NCBI RefSeq assembly: GCF_003363265.1
Contig: NZ_QRBF01000005.1
Span: 190,571-254,570, forward strand
DNA length: 64,000 nt
Direction of reading: 5' to 3'
Origin: Dyella psychrodurans
GTDB lineage: Bacteria; Pseudomonadota; Gammaproteobacteria; Xanthomonadales; Rhodanobacteraceae
The translations under genes and the position numbers were made by a program. The notes below the pieces were generated by a model. The model was given only the letters and a program-made list of their open reading frames with translations, had not been told where the DNA came from and searched no databases. Numbering within the stretch: the first letter of the stretch is position 1; the number at the start of each line of letters is the position of its first letter. Of this stretch, positions 18,418 through 30,392 are shown piece by piece.

Positions 18418-18449
18418 GAAACAAGAAAGGGGTGGCATCTGGCCACCCC
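18418..18449 (-). terminator. Rho-independent terminator after pilQ
   Basis: Stem GGGGTGGC/GCCACCCC (18429-18436/18442-18449). Read on the minus strand, a T-rich tract (TTTCTTGTTT) follows the stem. It ends the pilMNOPQ transcript and separates it from the MoxR operon. Confidence 0.8.
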
Positions 18450-18478
18450 ATTCTCAAGACCGTGATCGAATATTTCGC

Positions 18479-20680
18479 TTACTGCAGGCTATCGCTCAGG
18501 ATGCGCGGCGTAACGAAGATCAGCAGTTCGTCTTTGTCGTTGATCCGCTGGGTACTGCGGAAGAGGACGCCCAAGCCAGGAATGTCGCCCAGACCCGGAA
18601 CCTTGTAGATCGTGTCCGTCTTGTTCACTTCATAGATGCCGCCGAGCACCACGGTCTGGCCGTTGTCCACAAGCACCGAAGTGTTGAGCGAACGCGTGTC
18701 GATGACCGGCACCTGGCCGCTGCCCGGGACGGTGATGTACTTGTCGAGCGAGTCCTTGTTCACGTTGATCGCCAGGAAGACGCGACTGTCGGCAGTGATC
18801 GTAGGCGTTACCTTCAGCTCAAGCACTGCATCCTTGAAGGCCACCGTTGCCGTACCGGTGGCGCCACCGCCGCCTACACTGTTCTGGTAGGTCACATAGC
18901 CGATTTCCTGACCCTGGCGGATATCCGCTTCCTGCTGGTTGGCGGTGATCACGCGCGGGCTGGAAACCACTTCGCTGCGTCCTTCCAGCTGGGCAGCCTG
19001 AAGCTCCAGATCCAGGGCGTAGTTCTTGCCAAGGATCGCGGCAGCAAGTGACGAGGCAGTGCCGGTAGTCGGCGTTGCAGGCAAATTGACAGCCAGTCCA
19101 CCAGCACCCAACGTAGGCGGATTATTGCTGCCTCCGTTATTACCCTGTGCACCACCGATGGAACTACCAACCTGCAGAACTTGCCCGCTTGGATTGGCGC
19201 GATTGCCACTTACACCCCATTGCACACCGAGGTCTCGCTCGAAGTCATCCGTTGCGATCACGATGCGCGACTCGATCAATACCTGCTGAACCGGACGGTC
19301 AAGTTCGGCGATGATTGTGCGCAGTTCGACTGTCTTTTCGGCTGTGTCGTTGATCAACAGCGTGTTTGTGCGTATGTCAAACGAAACGCTACCGCGGGTA
19401 GAAAGGAACCCGTGATGTTGCGAAGCCGCACCGGTACTGCCACCGGCGATGCCTTGTAGACTGCCCGTAGTTAGCAGTTTCGCGATGTCCTGGGCCTTGC
19501 CATAGCTGATTGGCACATAAGTGGTAACCAGCGGGGCCGTGTCTTCCGCCTTGAAGCGCGCATCAGCGAGGCTTTGCTCATAGTCAGCAAGTTCCTTCTG
19601 CGGCGCAATCCAGATCACGTTTCCGTCGCGGCGCTTGTCCAGATCCTTGGCGCGCAGGATCACATCCAACGCCTGATCCCACGGCACGTTAACCAGACGC
19701 AATGTCACGCTTCCGCCAACCGTATCCGAGGCGACCAGATTCAGACCCGACACATCCGCAAGCAGCTGCAGTGCCGAACGAACCGGGATGTCCTGGAAAT
19801 TGAATGTCACGCGGTTGCCCGTGTACGCCGGCTCCGCGCCCGGTCCCAGCTTGTCCGTCTTGGTGTCGTGCTTCTTCGGCGTCACCTCTACGACGTACTG
19901 ATCGGCGGTCTGGTACGAAGACGTCTCCACATCACCACTGAAGGCGATATCCAGGTGCGCTCCGTTAGGTGTAGAGCGAGGCGTGATCGACTGCACCGGC
20001 GTAGCGAAGTCCAGCACATTCAGTCGCTGAGCCTGGCTTGCCGGCAACTGGGCATTCTCGACATCGACCGCAATATTGTTGTCGGAGCGGTGCATGTTTG
20101 CATTCGCACCCGATCCGTTGAAGTTGATCAGGACACGACCACCGCCGTTGGCGCCGCGCTGGAAGTCAATATTAGTGATCGACGGACCATTCATCGCCGA
20201 CGGCAACGCCTTGGACGGATCGATGGTCGAGGCCGTCGTGATCGGTTGCGCCGCCACGCCATTGTTCACGACCATTACGAGGCTGTTGCCTTCGACATGC
20301 GACTTGTAAGACGAAGCCTGCATCAGCTCGACCACAACACGGGTACGCCCACCGGCCGATACCGCCGAAACACCGCTGGTCGTGCCCGTGCCAATGTCTT
20401 GATGACGCGCGGCGTCATTAGCTGTATCCGGGAAATCGATAGCGATGCGCGGTGGCTTGTCCGTGGTGAATATGCTCGGCTGCGGAACCTGGCTGCTGTC
20501 GAAGTTCATGCGCAATTCGACGCGGCCGCCAGGCAAAGTCTTGTAGGTGATGTTTTGCAGCGTGCTGGTCGCAGCAGCGGCATTTGCCCACGCTGCGGCT
20601 CCCAGCACCATGATGGCCATCAGGCAACGGCTCGCCAGGTGCATGGCACGGCTCCGGACTGGTTTGATTGGATTGGTCAT
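18479..20680 (-). CDS. pilQ: Type IV pilus secretin PilQ
   Basis: A 733-residue outer-membrane secretin through which the type IV pilus leaves the cell. A signal peptide ends near ANAAAA (about residue 34). Two AMIN peptidoglycan-binding domains (about 40-270) precede the N0/STN domain (VTFNFQDIPVRSALQLLADVSGLNLVAS) and N1 domain, then the C-terminal secretin domain ending with VVLGGIYEVNKTDTIYKVP and DELLIFVTPRIL. A Gly/Asn-rich loop sits inside the secretin domain. The ATG at 20680 has CAGGGG about 8 bases upstream; an in-frame ATG 18 bases upstream lacks proper spacing. Last gene of the operon. Confidence 0.95.
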   Translation of the reverse strand: MTNPIKPVRSRAMHLASRCLMAIMVLGAAAWANAAAATSTLQNITYKTLPGGRVELRMNFDSSQVPQPSIFTTDKPPRIAIDFPDTANDAARHQDIGTGTTSGVSAVSAGGRTRVVVELMQASSYKSHVEGNSLVMVVNNGVAAQPITTASTIDPSKALPSAMNGPSITNIDFQRGANGGGRVLINFNGSGANANMHRSDNNIAVDVENAQLPASQAQRLNVLDFATPVQSITPRSTPNGAHLDIAFSGDVETSSYQTADQYVVEVTPKKHDTKTDKLGPGAEPAYTGNRVTFNFQDIPVRSALQLLADVSGLNLVASDTVGGSVTLRLVNVPWDQALDVILRAKDLDKRRDGNVIWIAPQKELADYEQSLADARFKAEDTAPLVTTYVPISYGKAQDIAKLLTTGSLQGIAGGSTGAASQHHGFLSTRGSVSFDIRTNTLLINDTAEKTVELRTIIAELDRPVQQVLIESRIVIATDDFERDLGVQWGVSGNRANPSGQVLQVGSSIGGAQGNNGGSNNPPTLGAGGLAVNLPATPTTGTASSLAAAILGKNYALDLELQAAQLEGRSEVVSSPRVITANQQEADIRQGQEIGYVTYQNSVGGGGATGTATVAFKDAVLELKVTPTITADSRVFLAINVNKDSLDKYITVPGSGQVPVIDTRSLNTSVLVDNGQTVVLGGIYEVNKTDTIYKVPGLGDIPGLGVLFRSTQRINDKDELLIFVTPRILSDSLQ

Positions 20681-20699
20681 TGCATCAGCCCCTGTCATC

Positions 20700-21230
20700 C
20701 TATTTCGCGCTGAGCGCGATGCTGGCCGGACGTTCCATCCAGCCGCCATTGCCGTTGGAAACCAATTCGACCAGATCGACCCTGTCACTGCTGATGGCAG
20801 TGATCCGGCCATAGTTCTGGCCCATGTATTCATTCGCGTGCACACGATGGATCACACCGCCCGGATCCTTGACCAAGGCCTCCATGCTGGCACCGCTACC
20901 GATCGTGCCCACCATCTTCAGGCTATCCAGCGAGAACGCTTCCAGCGGTTGGCGGGCACGCCCCTCGTCCGGCCGAGGGCCGTTGTTTTCATTGAGCTCG
21001 TCCGCGCTAGGACTGAACGGATCGCGCTTTTCCTGGTCGTTGTAAATGAAGGTCTCGAACGTTTTGATAACCGGCAGAGGCGGAATCGGAGCACCACGTT
21101 TGGCCTTCTCCTGCGCCACCCAGTCGTGCAGATCGGATTGACCGCTGCAGCCGGCAAGCACTGCCGCCACACCGGCCAGCAGAAACAATTTGGCCAGTCC
21201 CGTTGGCTTGATGGCAGTCATGATTTTCAT
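20700..21230 (-). CDS. pilP: Type IV pilus lipoprotein PilP
   Basis: A 176-residue lipoprotein. The lipobox LAGC lies near residue 28, after a hydrophobic core, giving an inner-membrane anchored periplasmic protein. A flexible region precedes the PilP beta domain with the typical RDPFSP (about residues 69-74) and LEAFSLDSLKMVGTI. PilP joins PilNO to the PilQ secretin. Its ATG overlaps the pilO stop by 4 bp; pilQ begins 19 bp after its stop. Confidence 0.94.
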   Translation of the reverse strand: MKIMTAIKPTGLAKLFLLAGVAAVLAGCSGQSDLHDWVAQEKAKRGAPIPPLPVIKTFETFIYNDQEKRDPFSPSADELNENNGPRPDEGRARQPLEAFSLDSLKMVGTIGSGASMEALVKDPGGVIHRVHANEYMGQNYGRITAISSDRVDLVELVSNGNGGWMERPASIALSAK

Positions 21231-21898
21231 TTCTGCCCTCCCGGCCGCTGGGTCTTAGCTTTGTTGCCGGTCTCACCGGTTTCCGAATCCTCGAGGTAAC
21301 GGTACGTTTTCACCGTCCCCTGCAACACAAGCAACTGGTTCGGAGCGGGCTCAGCACCCTTGCCTGGCGGGTTCAACGGCGTCAGGGAGACGTCGTGCAT
21401 CGTGAGAATCACCACGCGAGGAAGTGACGCCACACCACTGATGAAGGAACCGAACTGATGATAGGTGCCGATCATCTTCAGCTGAATCGGCTTCTCCGCG
21501 TAGAAATCCTTCGGAACCTCGGTGCCCGGCTGGAACAGCTCCTGCTGCAGACCCGCCGAAAGCGCGGTCTGTGACACATCGACCAACAATTCGGGCATTT
21601 CCGTCTTGCTTGGCAATTGGCGCAACAACTGGCGCAGCATGTCCTTCATCTCGTCCAGCTGCTGCTGCAAGGCCTCAAGATTGACGGACTTGGCCTGTTT
21701 TTCCGAGAACTCTTTCTTCAGCTGCTCTTCTTTGCCAGACAGGTTGTTGAGCGTGTTCTGTTGATCGCTGATCACCGTGTACCAGCCGATGAACATGATC
21801 AGCAAGAACAACAGCACCGTGAAGAAGGTCTTGACCGACTTCGGCCAGCCACCGATGTTGTTGCGATCAAGACTGCGCAGATCGTCAAGGAGTTTCAT
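21227..21898 (-). CDS. pilO: Type IV pilus alignment protein PilO
   Basis: A 223-residue bitopic inner-membrane protein. It has a short cytoplasmic start, one membrane helix (about residues 24-44, VLLFLLIMFIGWY), a coiled coil (about 50-95) and a ferredoxin-like periplasmic domain. PilO dimerises with PilN in the alignment subcomplex linking the inner-membrane platform to PilQ. It shares one base with the pilN stop and overlaps pilP by 4 bp. Confidence 0.94.
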   Translation of the reverse strand: MKLLDDLRSLDRNNIGGWPKSVKTFFTVLLFLLIMFIGWYTVISDQQNTLNNLSGKEEQLKKEFSEKQAKSVNLEALQQQLDEMKDMLRQLLRQLPSKTEMPELLVDVSQTALSAGLQQELFQPGTEVPKDFYAEKPIQLKMIGTYHQFGSFISGVASLPRVVILTMHDVSLTPLNPPGKGAEPAPNQLLVLQGTVKTYRYLEDSETGETGNKAKTQRPGGQK

Positions 21899-22607
21899 TA
21901 TTTGTCCCCTCCCTTGGCTGGCGCACTGCCCGTTTTGGCGGGAGCGAGCGTAGTTACAGGGAGGGTCTTCTCGGCGGCTTTGAGCTGCGCGGCCGCCGAT
22001 GCGGCAGCGGCGCTGGTGCTCGACGAAGCCGGCGCCGAGGACGAGCCTTGGCCAGCGCCGTCATCCTTGGGCTTGGAGAGCGCGACAGTCAGGCCGAAGC
22101 TATAGGGCATACGCGAAGCATCGTGACTGTTTTCGGTTTTGCTGAGATCAGCCTGCCCCATCCACGGTGAGGTCTCGATGTTGCGCATGTATTCGGCGAC
22201 GCTTGCGTTCGACTGCGCAACACCATTGAGCACCATCTGATCGCCGTTCTGCTTGATCGAAGTCAGACGCCCACTTGCAGGGATCGTCTTAACGAGCTCG
22301 TCGAACAGGTGCACCATCTGCGAACGATTGGCCTGCAACTGCTCGATGATCTGTTTGCGCGCCAGCAACTGAGCCCTGACTTTCTCCAGATCCTTGATCT
22401 TCTCCAGGCGTACATCCACCTGTTTGATCTGATCCTGCAGATAGGCATTGCGCTCATTCTGATTGTCGACGCGCATGTCCATCCAGAGCCACCAGAACAG
22501 CATGAGCCCGAAAGCGACCAACGCGGCAGCGCCGAGCTGCATGAAGAACTCACGCTGCCGTATCTTGCGGCGTTCGGCACGCCAGGGAAGTAGGTTGATG
22601 CGTGCCA

Positions 22608-22608
<1 letters not shown>
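21898..22608 (-). CDS. pilN: Type IV pilus alignment protein PilN
   Basis: A 236-residue bitopic protein. The N-terminal peptide MARINLLPWR is the conserved PilM-binding motif. It is followed by one membrane helix (about residues 25-45), a coiled coil and a periplasmic ferredoxin-like domain. Residues from about 185 form an unusually long Ala/Ser/Lys-rich tail. The start at 22608 shares one base with the pilM stop and begins with the conserved peptide, which settles it. Confidence 0.95.
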
Positions 22609-23756
<1,148 letters not shown>

Positions 23757-23942
23757 CTACGCGATCTTCTTCGAGACTTTTGACGTGATGGCCTGCACAT
23801 TTGGGCCAACCCGTCCAGATGCCGCGATTAAGGTTTTGCTAATCCGTCGCTCATGCCGGCCATACTGCTACATCTATACTCTGGGCTGTTTTGACTCAGG
23901 TCTCGCCTTGGGATGCTCCGATTCATTCCAGGCGAGTGGCAT

Positions 23943-23999
23943 GATGTCCGCAGAGCTCGCCGCTGCACGGCGACCCGGTTAGCGAGGCTTGCGGACATC
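23943..23999. other. Structured inverted repeat in the mrcA leader region
   Basis: Outer arms GATGTCCGCA/TGCGGACATC (23943-23952/23990-23999) are perfect and enclose a weaker CTCGC/GCGAG pair and an inner CGCCG/CGGCG hairpin. It lies about 145 bp upstream of the mrcA start, in the 477-bp divergent region shared with pilM. The rest of that region shows the pilM promoter and a TATACT at 23875-23880 without a good -35; I see no gene there. Confidence 0.45.
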
Positions 24000-24143
24000 A
24001 CCCCATCGCCTTCAAATTCAACACGTTGGGTGCGGCCACGCCTGCCCGCACCCTTCGGCTTAGCCGCTTGACAGGCAGCCAGTCCGATTGTGCCCATGGT
24101 CCTGTGACCGCAAACGGACGGAGCCGATCACATTTTGAGCAGA

Positions 24144-26705
24144 ATGAATCAGAGCACCCCCAACCTCATGACGCGAATTCTGAAAGCCCTCCTGCGCTGG
24201 CTGCTCATCCTGGGCTTCAGCGGACTCCTGCTGATCGCCGCCGCGGCCGGAGTGGCCTACTGGTTGGTTTCCCCCCGCCTCCCCTCGGTTGCGGTCCTTA
24301 AGGACTACCACATGCAGGTGCCGCTGCGGGTGATCACCGCCGACGGCAAGCTGATCGCGACCTTTGGCGAAACTCGCCGCATCCCGGTTTCCATCGACCA
24401 GGTTCCGGACATGGTCAAGCATGCCGTGCTGTCCGCCGAGGATGCCGACTTCTACAGCCACCCGGGCATCGATTGGCGCGGCATCACGCGCGCGGGTTTC
24501 CATGTGCTGGCCTCCGGCGGCAACAAGACCCAGGGCGGATCGACCATCACCCAGCAGGTGGCGCGCAACTTTTTCCTGAGCCCGGAAAAGCTGTATTCGC
24601 GCAAGCTCATAGAGATGTTCATCGCGCTTCGTATTGAAGGCGAGCTCAGCAAAGACCAGATCCTGGAGCTCTATCTCAACAAGATGTTCCTGGGACATCG
24701 TTCCTATGGGGTGGCCGCAGCCGCCGAGTACTACTACGGCAAGCGGCTGGACCAGCTCACCGTGGCCCAGTGCGCGGCGATCGCATCGACCTTCCAACTG
24801 CCCTCGGCGGTGAACCCTCTGACCAACACCTCGCGGTTGATCGCGCGACGTAATTGGGTGATCGGCCAGATGCTCGAGCACAAGTACATCAACCAGGCCC
24901 AGTACCAGGAAGCGATCAAGGCACCTGACGATGCCGCGCCGCACGAGCAGCCGATCCAGGTGGATGCGCCTTACCTGGCCGAAATGGCTCGCCTCCAGGC
25001 ACTGGATCGGCTGGGCAACGACGCGCTCACTGAAGGTTACGTCGTCAAGACCACCTTGGTCAGCACTCGTCAGGAAGCGGCAGTCGCGGCGGTGCGCGAT
25101 GGGCTGTCCATCTACGACCACCGCCACGGATGGCGCGGACCGGAAGCGCATGAAGAGCTTTCGCCAGGCGCCAGCGAGGCCGATTACAACAGCCTGCTTT
25201 CCAGCTACACCGACGTCGCCAGCATGACGCCGGGATTGGTCATTGCTTCGAACGCGAGCGAAGCTTCGGTGTACCTGCTGGATCATCAGACGATTAAGCT
25301 GGGCCTCGCCGCGATGGATTGGGCACATCCCTATATCAACGAAAGCCGTGTCGGCGCCGCCCCGAAATCGGTGAGCGAAGTGCTCAAGGCTGGCGACGTC
25401 ATCCGCGTGATCCGCGATGACAAGGGCAACTGGCAGCTCACGCAGATACCCAAGGCGCAGGCCGCGCTTGTATCGCTCGATCCGGAAAACGGCGCCATCC
25501 AGTCGCTTGTCGGCGGCTTCAACTTCCAGCGCAGCAAGTTCAACCGCGCCGTGATGGCCGCGCGCCAGCCAGGTTCGAGCTTCAAGCCTTTTATCTACTC
25601 GTCTGCGTTTGAGCGAGGCTTCACGGCTGCGTCGATCGTCAACGACGCACCGCTAGCTCTGCCCGATCCTTCCCAGCCGAATGGCCTGTGGACCCCCAGC
25701 AACGACGACAACAAGTTCGCCGGCCCGATGCGACTGCGCGAAGCACTCATCGAATCCAAGAATCTGGTTTCCGTGCGATTGCTCGATGCCATCGGGGTTC
25801 GCTACGCGCGCGATTACGTGACCCGCTTTGGATTCCCGCTCGATGCGTTGCCGAACAACCTGTCGATGGCACTGGGCACGGCCTCGGTATCGCCGCTGAG
25901 CATGGCGCGCGGTTATGCCGTGTTTGCCAATGGCGGCTACCTGATTACACCGTATTTCATCAACGAGATTGATGATCGCGACGGCAAGCCGGTCTATGTC
26001 GCCAACCCCGCGCGCGCCTGCGCCGATTGCCAGGCCCGGTTGCTGCAGAACAGCCCGCCTGCCCCGCCGCCGGCAAGCATGCTCACCAACGGCGTCGCCG
26101 CGGCAAACTCGTCAACCACACCTGCACCGGCGACCAGTGTCGCCATGACGGGCGAAACCGCACTACCCGCGGACGTGCACAGCAGCGGCGAGGCTGCGCC
26201 TGTGCTGGCACCTCACGTGATCGATATCCGCAACGACTACCTCGTCACCTCGCTGATGAAGGATGTGATCACCTCTCCCATGGGCACAGGCTACGCGGCC
26301 AAGGTGCTCAATCGTCCCGATCTGGCAGGCAAAACCGGCTCCACGAACGATCATCGCGATGCCTGGTTTGTGGGCTTCAACGGCGATCTGACCACCGCGG
26401 TCTGGCTGGGTTTTGACGACTTCTCTCCGCTAGGCAAAGGTGAATTCGGCGCAAAAGCCGCGTTGCCGGTCTGGATCGATTACATGGGCGACGCCCTCAA
26501 AGGCTTGCCGATGAAAGACCTTCCGATGCCGCCGGGCATCACGACCGTGCAAATCAATCGCGAGAGCGGCCTGCCCACTGCCGCTGGCGACCCGGATGCC
26601 ATGTCGGAGATATTCAAGGTCGAGGACGTGGACCGCCTGCACAACCAGGCCCTGCAGCAACAGCAACAAAACCAGGACCAACAACAGGCTAACGACATTT
26701 TCTAA
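24144..26705 (+). CDS. mrcA: Penicillin-binding protein 1A (bifunctional class A PBP)
   Basis: An 853-residue inner-membrane enzyme that polymerises and cross-links peptidoglycan. A single N-terminal membrane helix (about residues 17-40) precedes the GT51 glycosyltransferase domain with catalytic EDADFYSHPG (about 96-105) and GGSTITQQVARNFFL. An OB-type insert lies between the halves. The transpeptidase domain carries SSFK (nucleophile Ser, in RQPGSSFKPF), SKN-type ESKNLVS and KTGS in LAGKTGSTNDH. The ATG at 24144 is used; a TTG nine bases earlier is also in frame. The C-terminus ends in a Gln-rich tail. Divergence from pilMNOPQ is a conserved gammaproteobacterial arrangement. Confidence 0.95.
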   Translation: MNQSTPNLMTRILKALLRWLLILGFSGLLLIAAAAGVAYWLVSPRLPSVAVLKDYHMQVPLRVITADGKLIATFGETRRIPVSIDQVPDMVKHAVLSAEDADFYSHPGIDWRGITRAGFHVLASGGNKTQGGSTITQQVARNFFLSPEKLYSRKLIEMFIALRIEGELSKDQILELYLNKMFLGHRSYGVAAAAEYYYGKRLDQLTVAQCAAIASTFQLPSAVNPLTNTSRLIARRNWVIGQMLEHKYINQAQYQEAIKAPDDAAPHEQPIQVDAPYLAEMARLQALDRLGNDALTEGYVVKTTLVSTRQEAAVAAVRDGLSIYDHRHGWRGPEAHEELSPGASEADYNSLLSSYTDVASMTPGLVIASNASEASVYLLDHQTIKLGLAAMDWAHPYINESRVGAAPKSVSEVLKAGDVIRVIRDDKGNWQLTQIPKAQAALVSLDPENGAIQSLVGGFNFQRSKFNRAVMAARQPGSSFKPFIYSSAFERGFTAASIVNDAPLALPDPSQPNGLWTPSNDDNKFAGPMRLREALIESKNLVSVRLLDAIGVRYARDYVTRFGFPLDALPNNLSMALGTASVSPLSMARGYAVFANGGYLITPYFINEIDDRDGKPVYVANPARACADCQARLLQNSPPAPPPASMLTNGVAAANSSTTPAPATSVAMTGETALPADVHSSGEAAPVLAPHVIDIRNDYLVTSLMKDVITSPMGTGYAAKVLNRPDLAGKTGSTNDHRDAWFVGFNGDLTTAVWLGFDDFSPLGKGEFGAKAALPVWIDYMGDALKGLPMKDLPMPPGITTVQINRESGLPTAAGDPDAMSEIFKVEDVDRLHNQALQQQQQNQDQQQANDIF

Positions 26706-26751
26706 AATTTTCCGGTAGTCTTGCCTCGACGCTGCAAGAGAGGGCCGGGGC

Positions 26752-27429
26752 ATGGCACGAGGTGAACACCACCGCATCCACGCACACGACCGTGTACAGC
26801 GCAATCGGTTACGCGTCGCTCAAGAAGCGGCGCGCCTGATGAGTGAGCACGGAATTCGAGACTTCCACCACGCCAAACGCAAAGCCGCCGAAAGACTGGG
26901 CGTACTCGACGAACAAGCCTTACCACGCAATCACGAAATCGAAGAAGCATTGCGCGAACATCAACGGCTGTTCCAGGCTGACAGCCAACCGCAACTCCTA
27001 AGGGTTCGACGCGAAGCAGCCGTCGACGCCATGCGATTCCTTCAACGTTTTGAACCGCGACTGGTCGGTGCGGTGCTCGATGGCACGGCCGATTCGCATT
27101 CCGCCGTGTGTCTGCATGTTTTCAGCGACGATCCTGAAGCTGTCGGTATCTATCTGCGCGAACACGGCGTTCCGTTCGAGACGCAAACGCGCCGCTTGCG
27201 CATCAGCCGGGAAGAGCAAGCCGAATACCCGGTGCTGCTTTTCGCGGCCGACAATCTCCCCTTCGATCTGACCGTGCTTCCGCACAACGCCGTGCGTCAG
27301 GCACCGCTCGATCGCATCGGCGAGAAGCCGATGCGGCGCGCTTCGCTGGCATCCGTCGAAATCATGCTCGCAGAGGAAGGCAGCGAACAGGACGAGTTCG
27401 AACGCAAGCTGGCTGCCGCTTTGCGCTGA
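26752..27429 (+). CDS. Conserved protein of unknown function with nucleotidyltransferase-like segment
   Basis: A 225-residue soluble, charged protein. The first 90 residues are basic and helical (RNRLRVAQEAARLMSEHGIRDFHHAKRKAAERLG). The middle (about 105-180) reads LVGAVLDGTADSHSAVCLHVFSDDPEAV, followed by beta/alpha segments and FDLTVLP. The G-[ST]-x-D/H-S spacing recalls the nucleotidyltransferase fold of MNT-type domains, but the expected paired Asp residues are not clear. I do not recognise a characterised homologue. It stands alone between mrcA and gltA and ends at a strong bidirectional terminator. Confidence 0.75.
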   Translation: MARGEHHRIHAHDRVQRNRLRVAQEAARLMSEHGIRDFHHAKRKAAERLGVLDEQALPRNHEIEEALREHQRLFQADSQPQLLRVRREAAVDAMRFLQRFEPRLVGAVLDGTADSHSAVCLHVFSDDPEAVGIYLREHGVPFETQTRRLRISREEQAEYPVLLFAADNLPFDLTVLPHNAVRQAPLDRIGEKPMRRASLASVEIMLAEEGSEQDEFERKLAAALR

Positions 27430-27455
27430 CTGTACTCATTTCAACGCTGCAAACG

Positions 27456-27485
27456 AAAAACGCCCGGCATGAGCCGGGCGTTTTT
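27456..27485. terminator. Bidirectional terminator
   Basis: A 13-bp stem (27456-27468/27473-27485), GC core flanked by A5 and T5, with loop ATGA. It serves both the plus-strand unknown gene and the minus-strand gltA. Confidence 0.9.
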
Positions 27486-27510
27486 ATGTGATACGCAGAA
27501 ACGTCGTCGA

Positions 27511-28806
<1,296 letters not shown>

Positions 28807-28967
28807 GGAAACCTCCTACGCATGGGTCGCCGCCGGGGCAGCCGCATCACGGCACCAGCCGGCGAAGGAAAGGCACACCGTCGTGGGGAAGCGACGGTGC
28901 ATCCCTCCCATTATCGCACATCGACTCATAAACATCCGAGGGCGCATGGTCGGATGACGGGCGCAAA

Positions 28968-29004
28968 AAAACACAGGGCAGGCTGCTGGCCTGCCCTGTG
29001 TTTT
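28968..29004. terminator. Rho-independent terminator after rpmE
   Basis: A 16-bp stem (28968-28983/28989-29004). On the minus strand it is followed by a run of seven T, ending the L31 transcript. It also closes the 236-bp gltA/rpmE gap. Confidence 0.9.
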
Positions 29005-29042
29005 GCAACTGACCTGCCGATAACGGCAAGTTTGCAGAATGA

Positions 29043-29288
29043 TTACTTCTGCGCGTAACGGCGGCGGAACTTGTCCACGCGGCCGCCGGCATCGATGGTC
29101 TTCTGCTTGCCGGTGTAGAACGGGTGCGAGTGGCTGGAGATATCCACCTTAACCAGCGGGTACTCGTTGCCGTCTTCCCACTTGACGGTTTCCTTGGTCG
29201 CAATCGTCGAACGCGTCAGAAACGCGAATTCGGACGAGAGGTCCTGGAACACCACCTGGCGGTAATTCGGATGGATATCGGGCTTCAT
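29043..29288 (-). CDS. rpmE2: 50S ribosomal protein L31, type B
   Basis: An 81-residue ribosomal protein. [16 protein letters not shown] opens it; the internal [37 protein letters not shown] is characteristic. It lacks the zinc-binding CxxC pairs of type A L31, so it is the zinc-independent type B form, often the only or induced form under zinc limitation. A near-consensus promoter sits just upstream. No Zur box is obvious to me in that promoter. Confidence 0.96.
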   Translation of the reverse strand: MKPDIHPNYRQVVFQDLSSEFAFLTRSTIATKETVKWEDGNEYPLVKVDISSHSHPFYTGKQKTIDAGGRVDKFRRRYAQK

Positions 29289-29321
29289 GACTGACTCAAA
29301 GCGGTGGGTGAAAAGAGCGGC

Positions 29322-29351
29322 ATTATATTGATCATCCAAGGGCTTAGTCAA
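29322..29351 (-). promoter_or_regulatory. Near-consensus sigma-70 promoter of rpmE
   Basis: Minus strand: -35 TTGACT (29351-29346), an 18-nt spacer, and a perfect -10 TATAAT (29327-29322). The start codon is 34 bp beyond the -10, giving a short leader. Confidence 0.85.
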
Positions 29352-29374
29352 CCGACCCGCCACCCTCATAAACA

Positions 29375-30307
29375 CTATTCCGCCCCGAGGGCCCTGCGCG
29401 CCATGGCTCCGAATTTGGCTCGATCCAGCTCAAGGACCACGTTGGCCCGGGCGGGCAGCTTCAGGCGATTGCCCCAATCCACCACGGTGGCGCCACGGGT
29501 CAGGCGACCGTCCAGCTCGATGCCGACGTGGTGGCGCTCGCTGCGCTTGACCACGGTGGGATCGATCGCCACTGCCATGGCCAGGGCGTCGGCGGCGATG
29601 ACGCCGCGGCGCCCGCGCTCACGGTTGGTTTCACGCGCCACCTGGGACACGCGGCCGAAGAAGGCTGCCCGGCGATCGCCGGTGGCCAGCCACTGATCGA
29701 AGTCGGCCTCGTCGAACGCATGCCGCAAGGTCAATTCCCAGTCGACGAGATCGAAGTCGGGAAAGCCTTCGAAGACGATGTGTGCCGCTTCAGGGTCGAA
29801 GCCCAGGTTGAATTCCGCCGGCACACGGCCGGTGTTGCCATGACCGGTGACGGCGCCGCCCATGATCACCAGTCGCTTTACGCGCTGCGGCAGCGTGGGA
29901 TCGAGCTTCAGCGCCAGCGCCAGGTTGGTCAGCGGAGCGAGCGCCACGAGGGTGATCTCGCCTGGACGCTCCCGAGTCAGTCGCAATAGGGCGAGCGCAG
30001 CGTGCTCGTTGGCGACTTCGCTTTCCGGCTCGGGAAATCCCACGTCGCCCAGGCCGTCCCGGCCGTGCACGAAGGCAGCATTCTCTTCCGGCAGGCGCAC
30101 CAGCGGCGAGGGACTTCCGGCAAAAATCGGCGTGGACGCGCCGACCAGATCCACCAGCGTGCGCGCATTGCGCACCGTATGCTCAAGACCAACGTTACCC
30201 GCGGCGATGCTCAAGCCAAGCACGTCGGCATGTGCGTGAGCCATGAGAATCGCCAGGGCATCGTCTACGCCCGGGTCCGTATCGATGAAGAGTTGCGGAG
30301 TGCTCAT
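29375..30307 (-). CDS. Nucleoside hydrolase (inosine/uridine-preferring family)
   Basis: A 310-residue enzyme that cleaves ribonucleosides to base and ribose. The family Ca2+-binding motif DTDPGVDDA is at residues about 9-17. The second metal/ribose segment [12 protein letters not shown] and [13 protein letters not shown] follow, then the DWELT and late DALA motifs. Length is typical. Its specificity (inosine, uridine or pyrimidine) cannot be decided by eye. It is separated from recG by an 85-bp gap on the same strand and ends just upstream of the rpmE promoter. Confidence 0.9.
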   Translation of the reverse strand: MSTPQLFIDTDPGVDDALAILMAHAHADVLGLSIAAGNVGLEHTVRNARTLVDLVGASTPIFAGSPSPLVRLPEENAAFVHGRDGLGDVGFPEPESEVANEHAALALLRLTRERPGEITLVALAPLTNLALALKLDPTLPQRVKRLVIMGGAVTGHGNTGRVPAEFNLGFDPEAAHIVFEGFPDFDLVDWELTLRHAFDEADFDQWLATGDRRAAFFGRVSQVARETNRERGRRGVIAADALAMAVAIDPTVVKRSERHHVGIELDGRLTRGATVVDWGNRLKLPARANVVLELDRAKFGAMARRALGAE

Positions 30308-30392
30308 GGGAGAGTGATTGCTCTGGGGAGTCCGGCAAGCTTAGACGCCGCCCATGGCAAGGGCCAGTCTCTTGCACGACCGAAAGACCGCT

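Noticed and set aside
24068-24096. TTGACA at 24068 as the mrcA promoter
   Set aside because: The -35 is perfect but no acceptable -10 lies 16-18 nt downstream.
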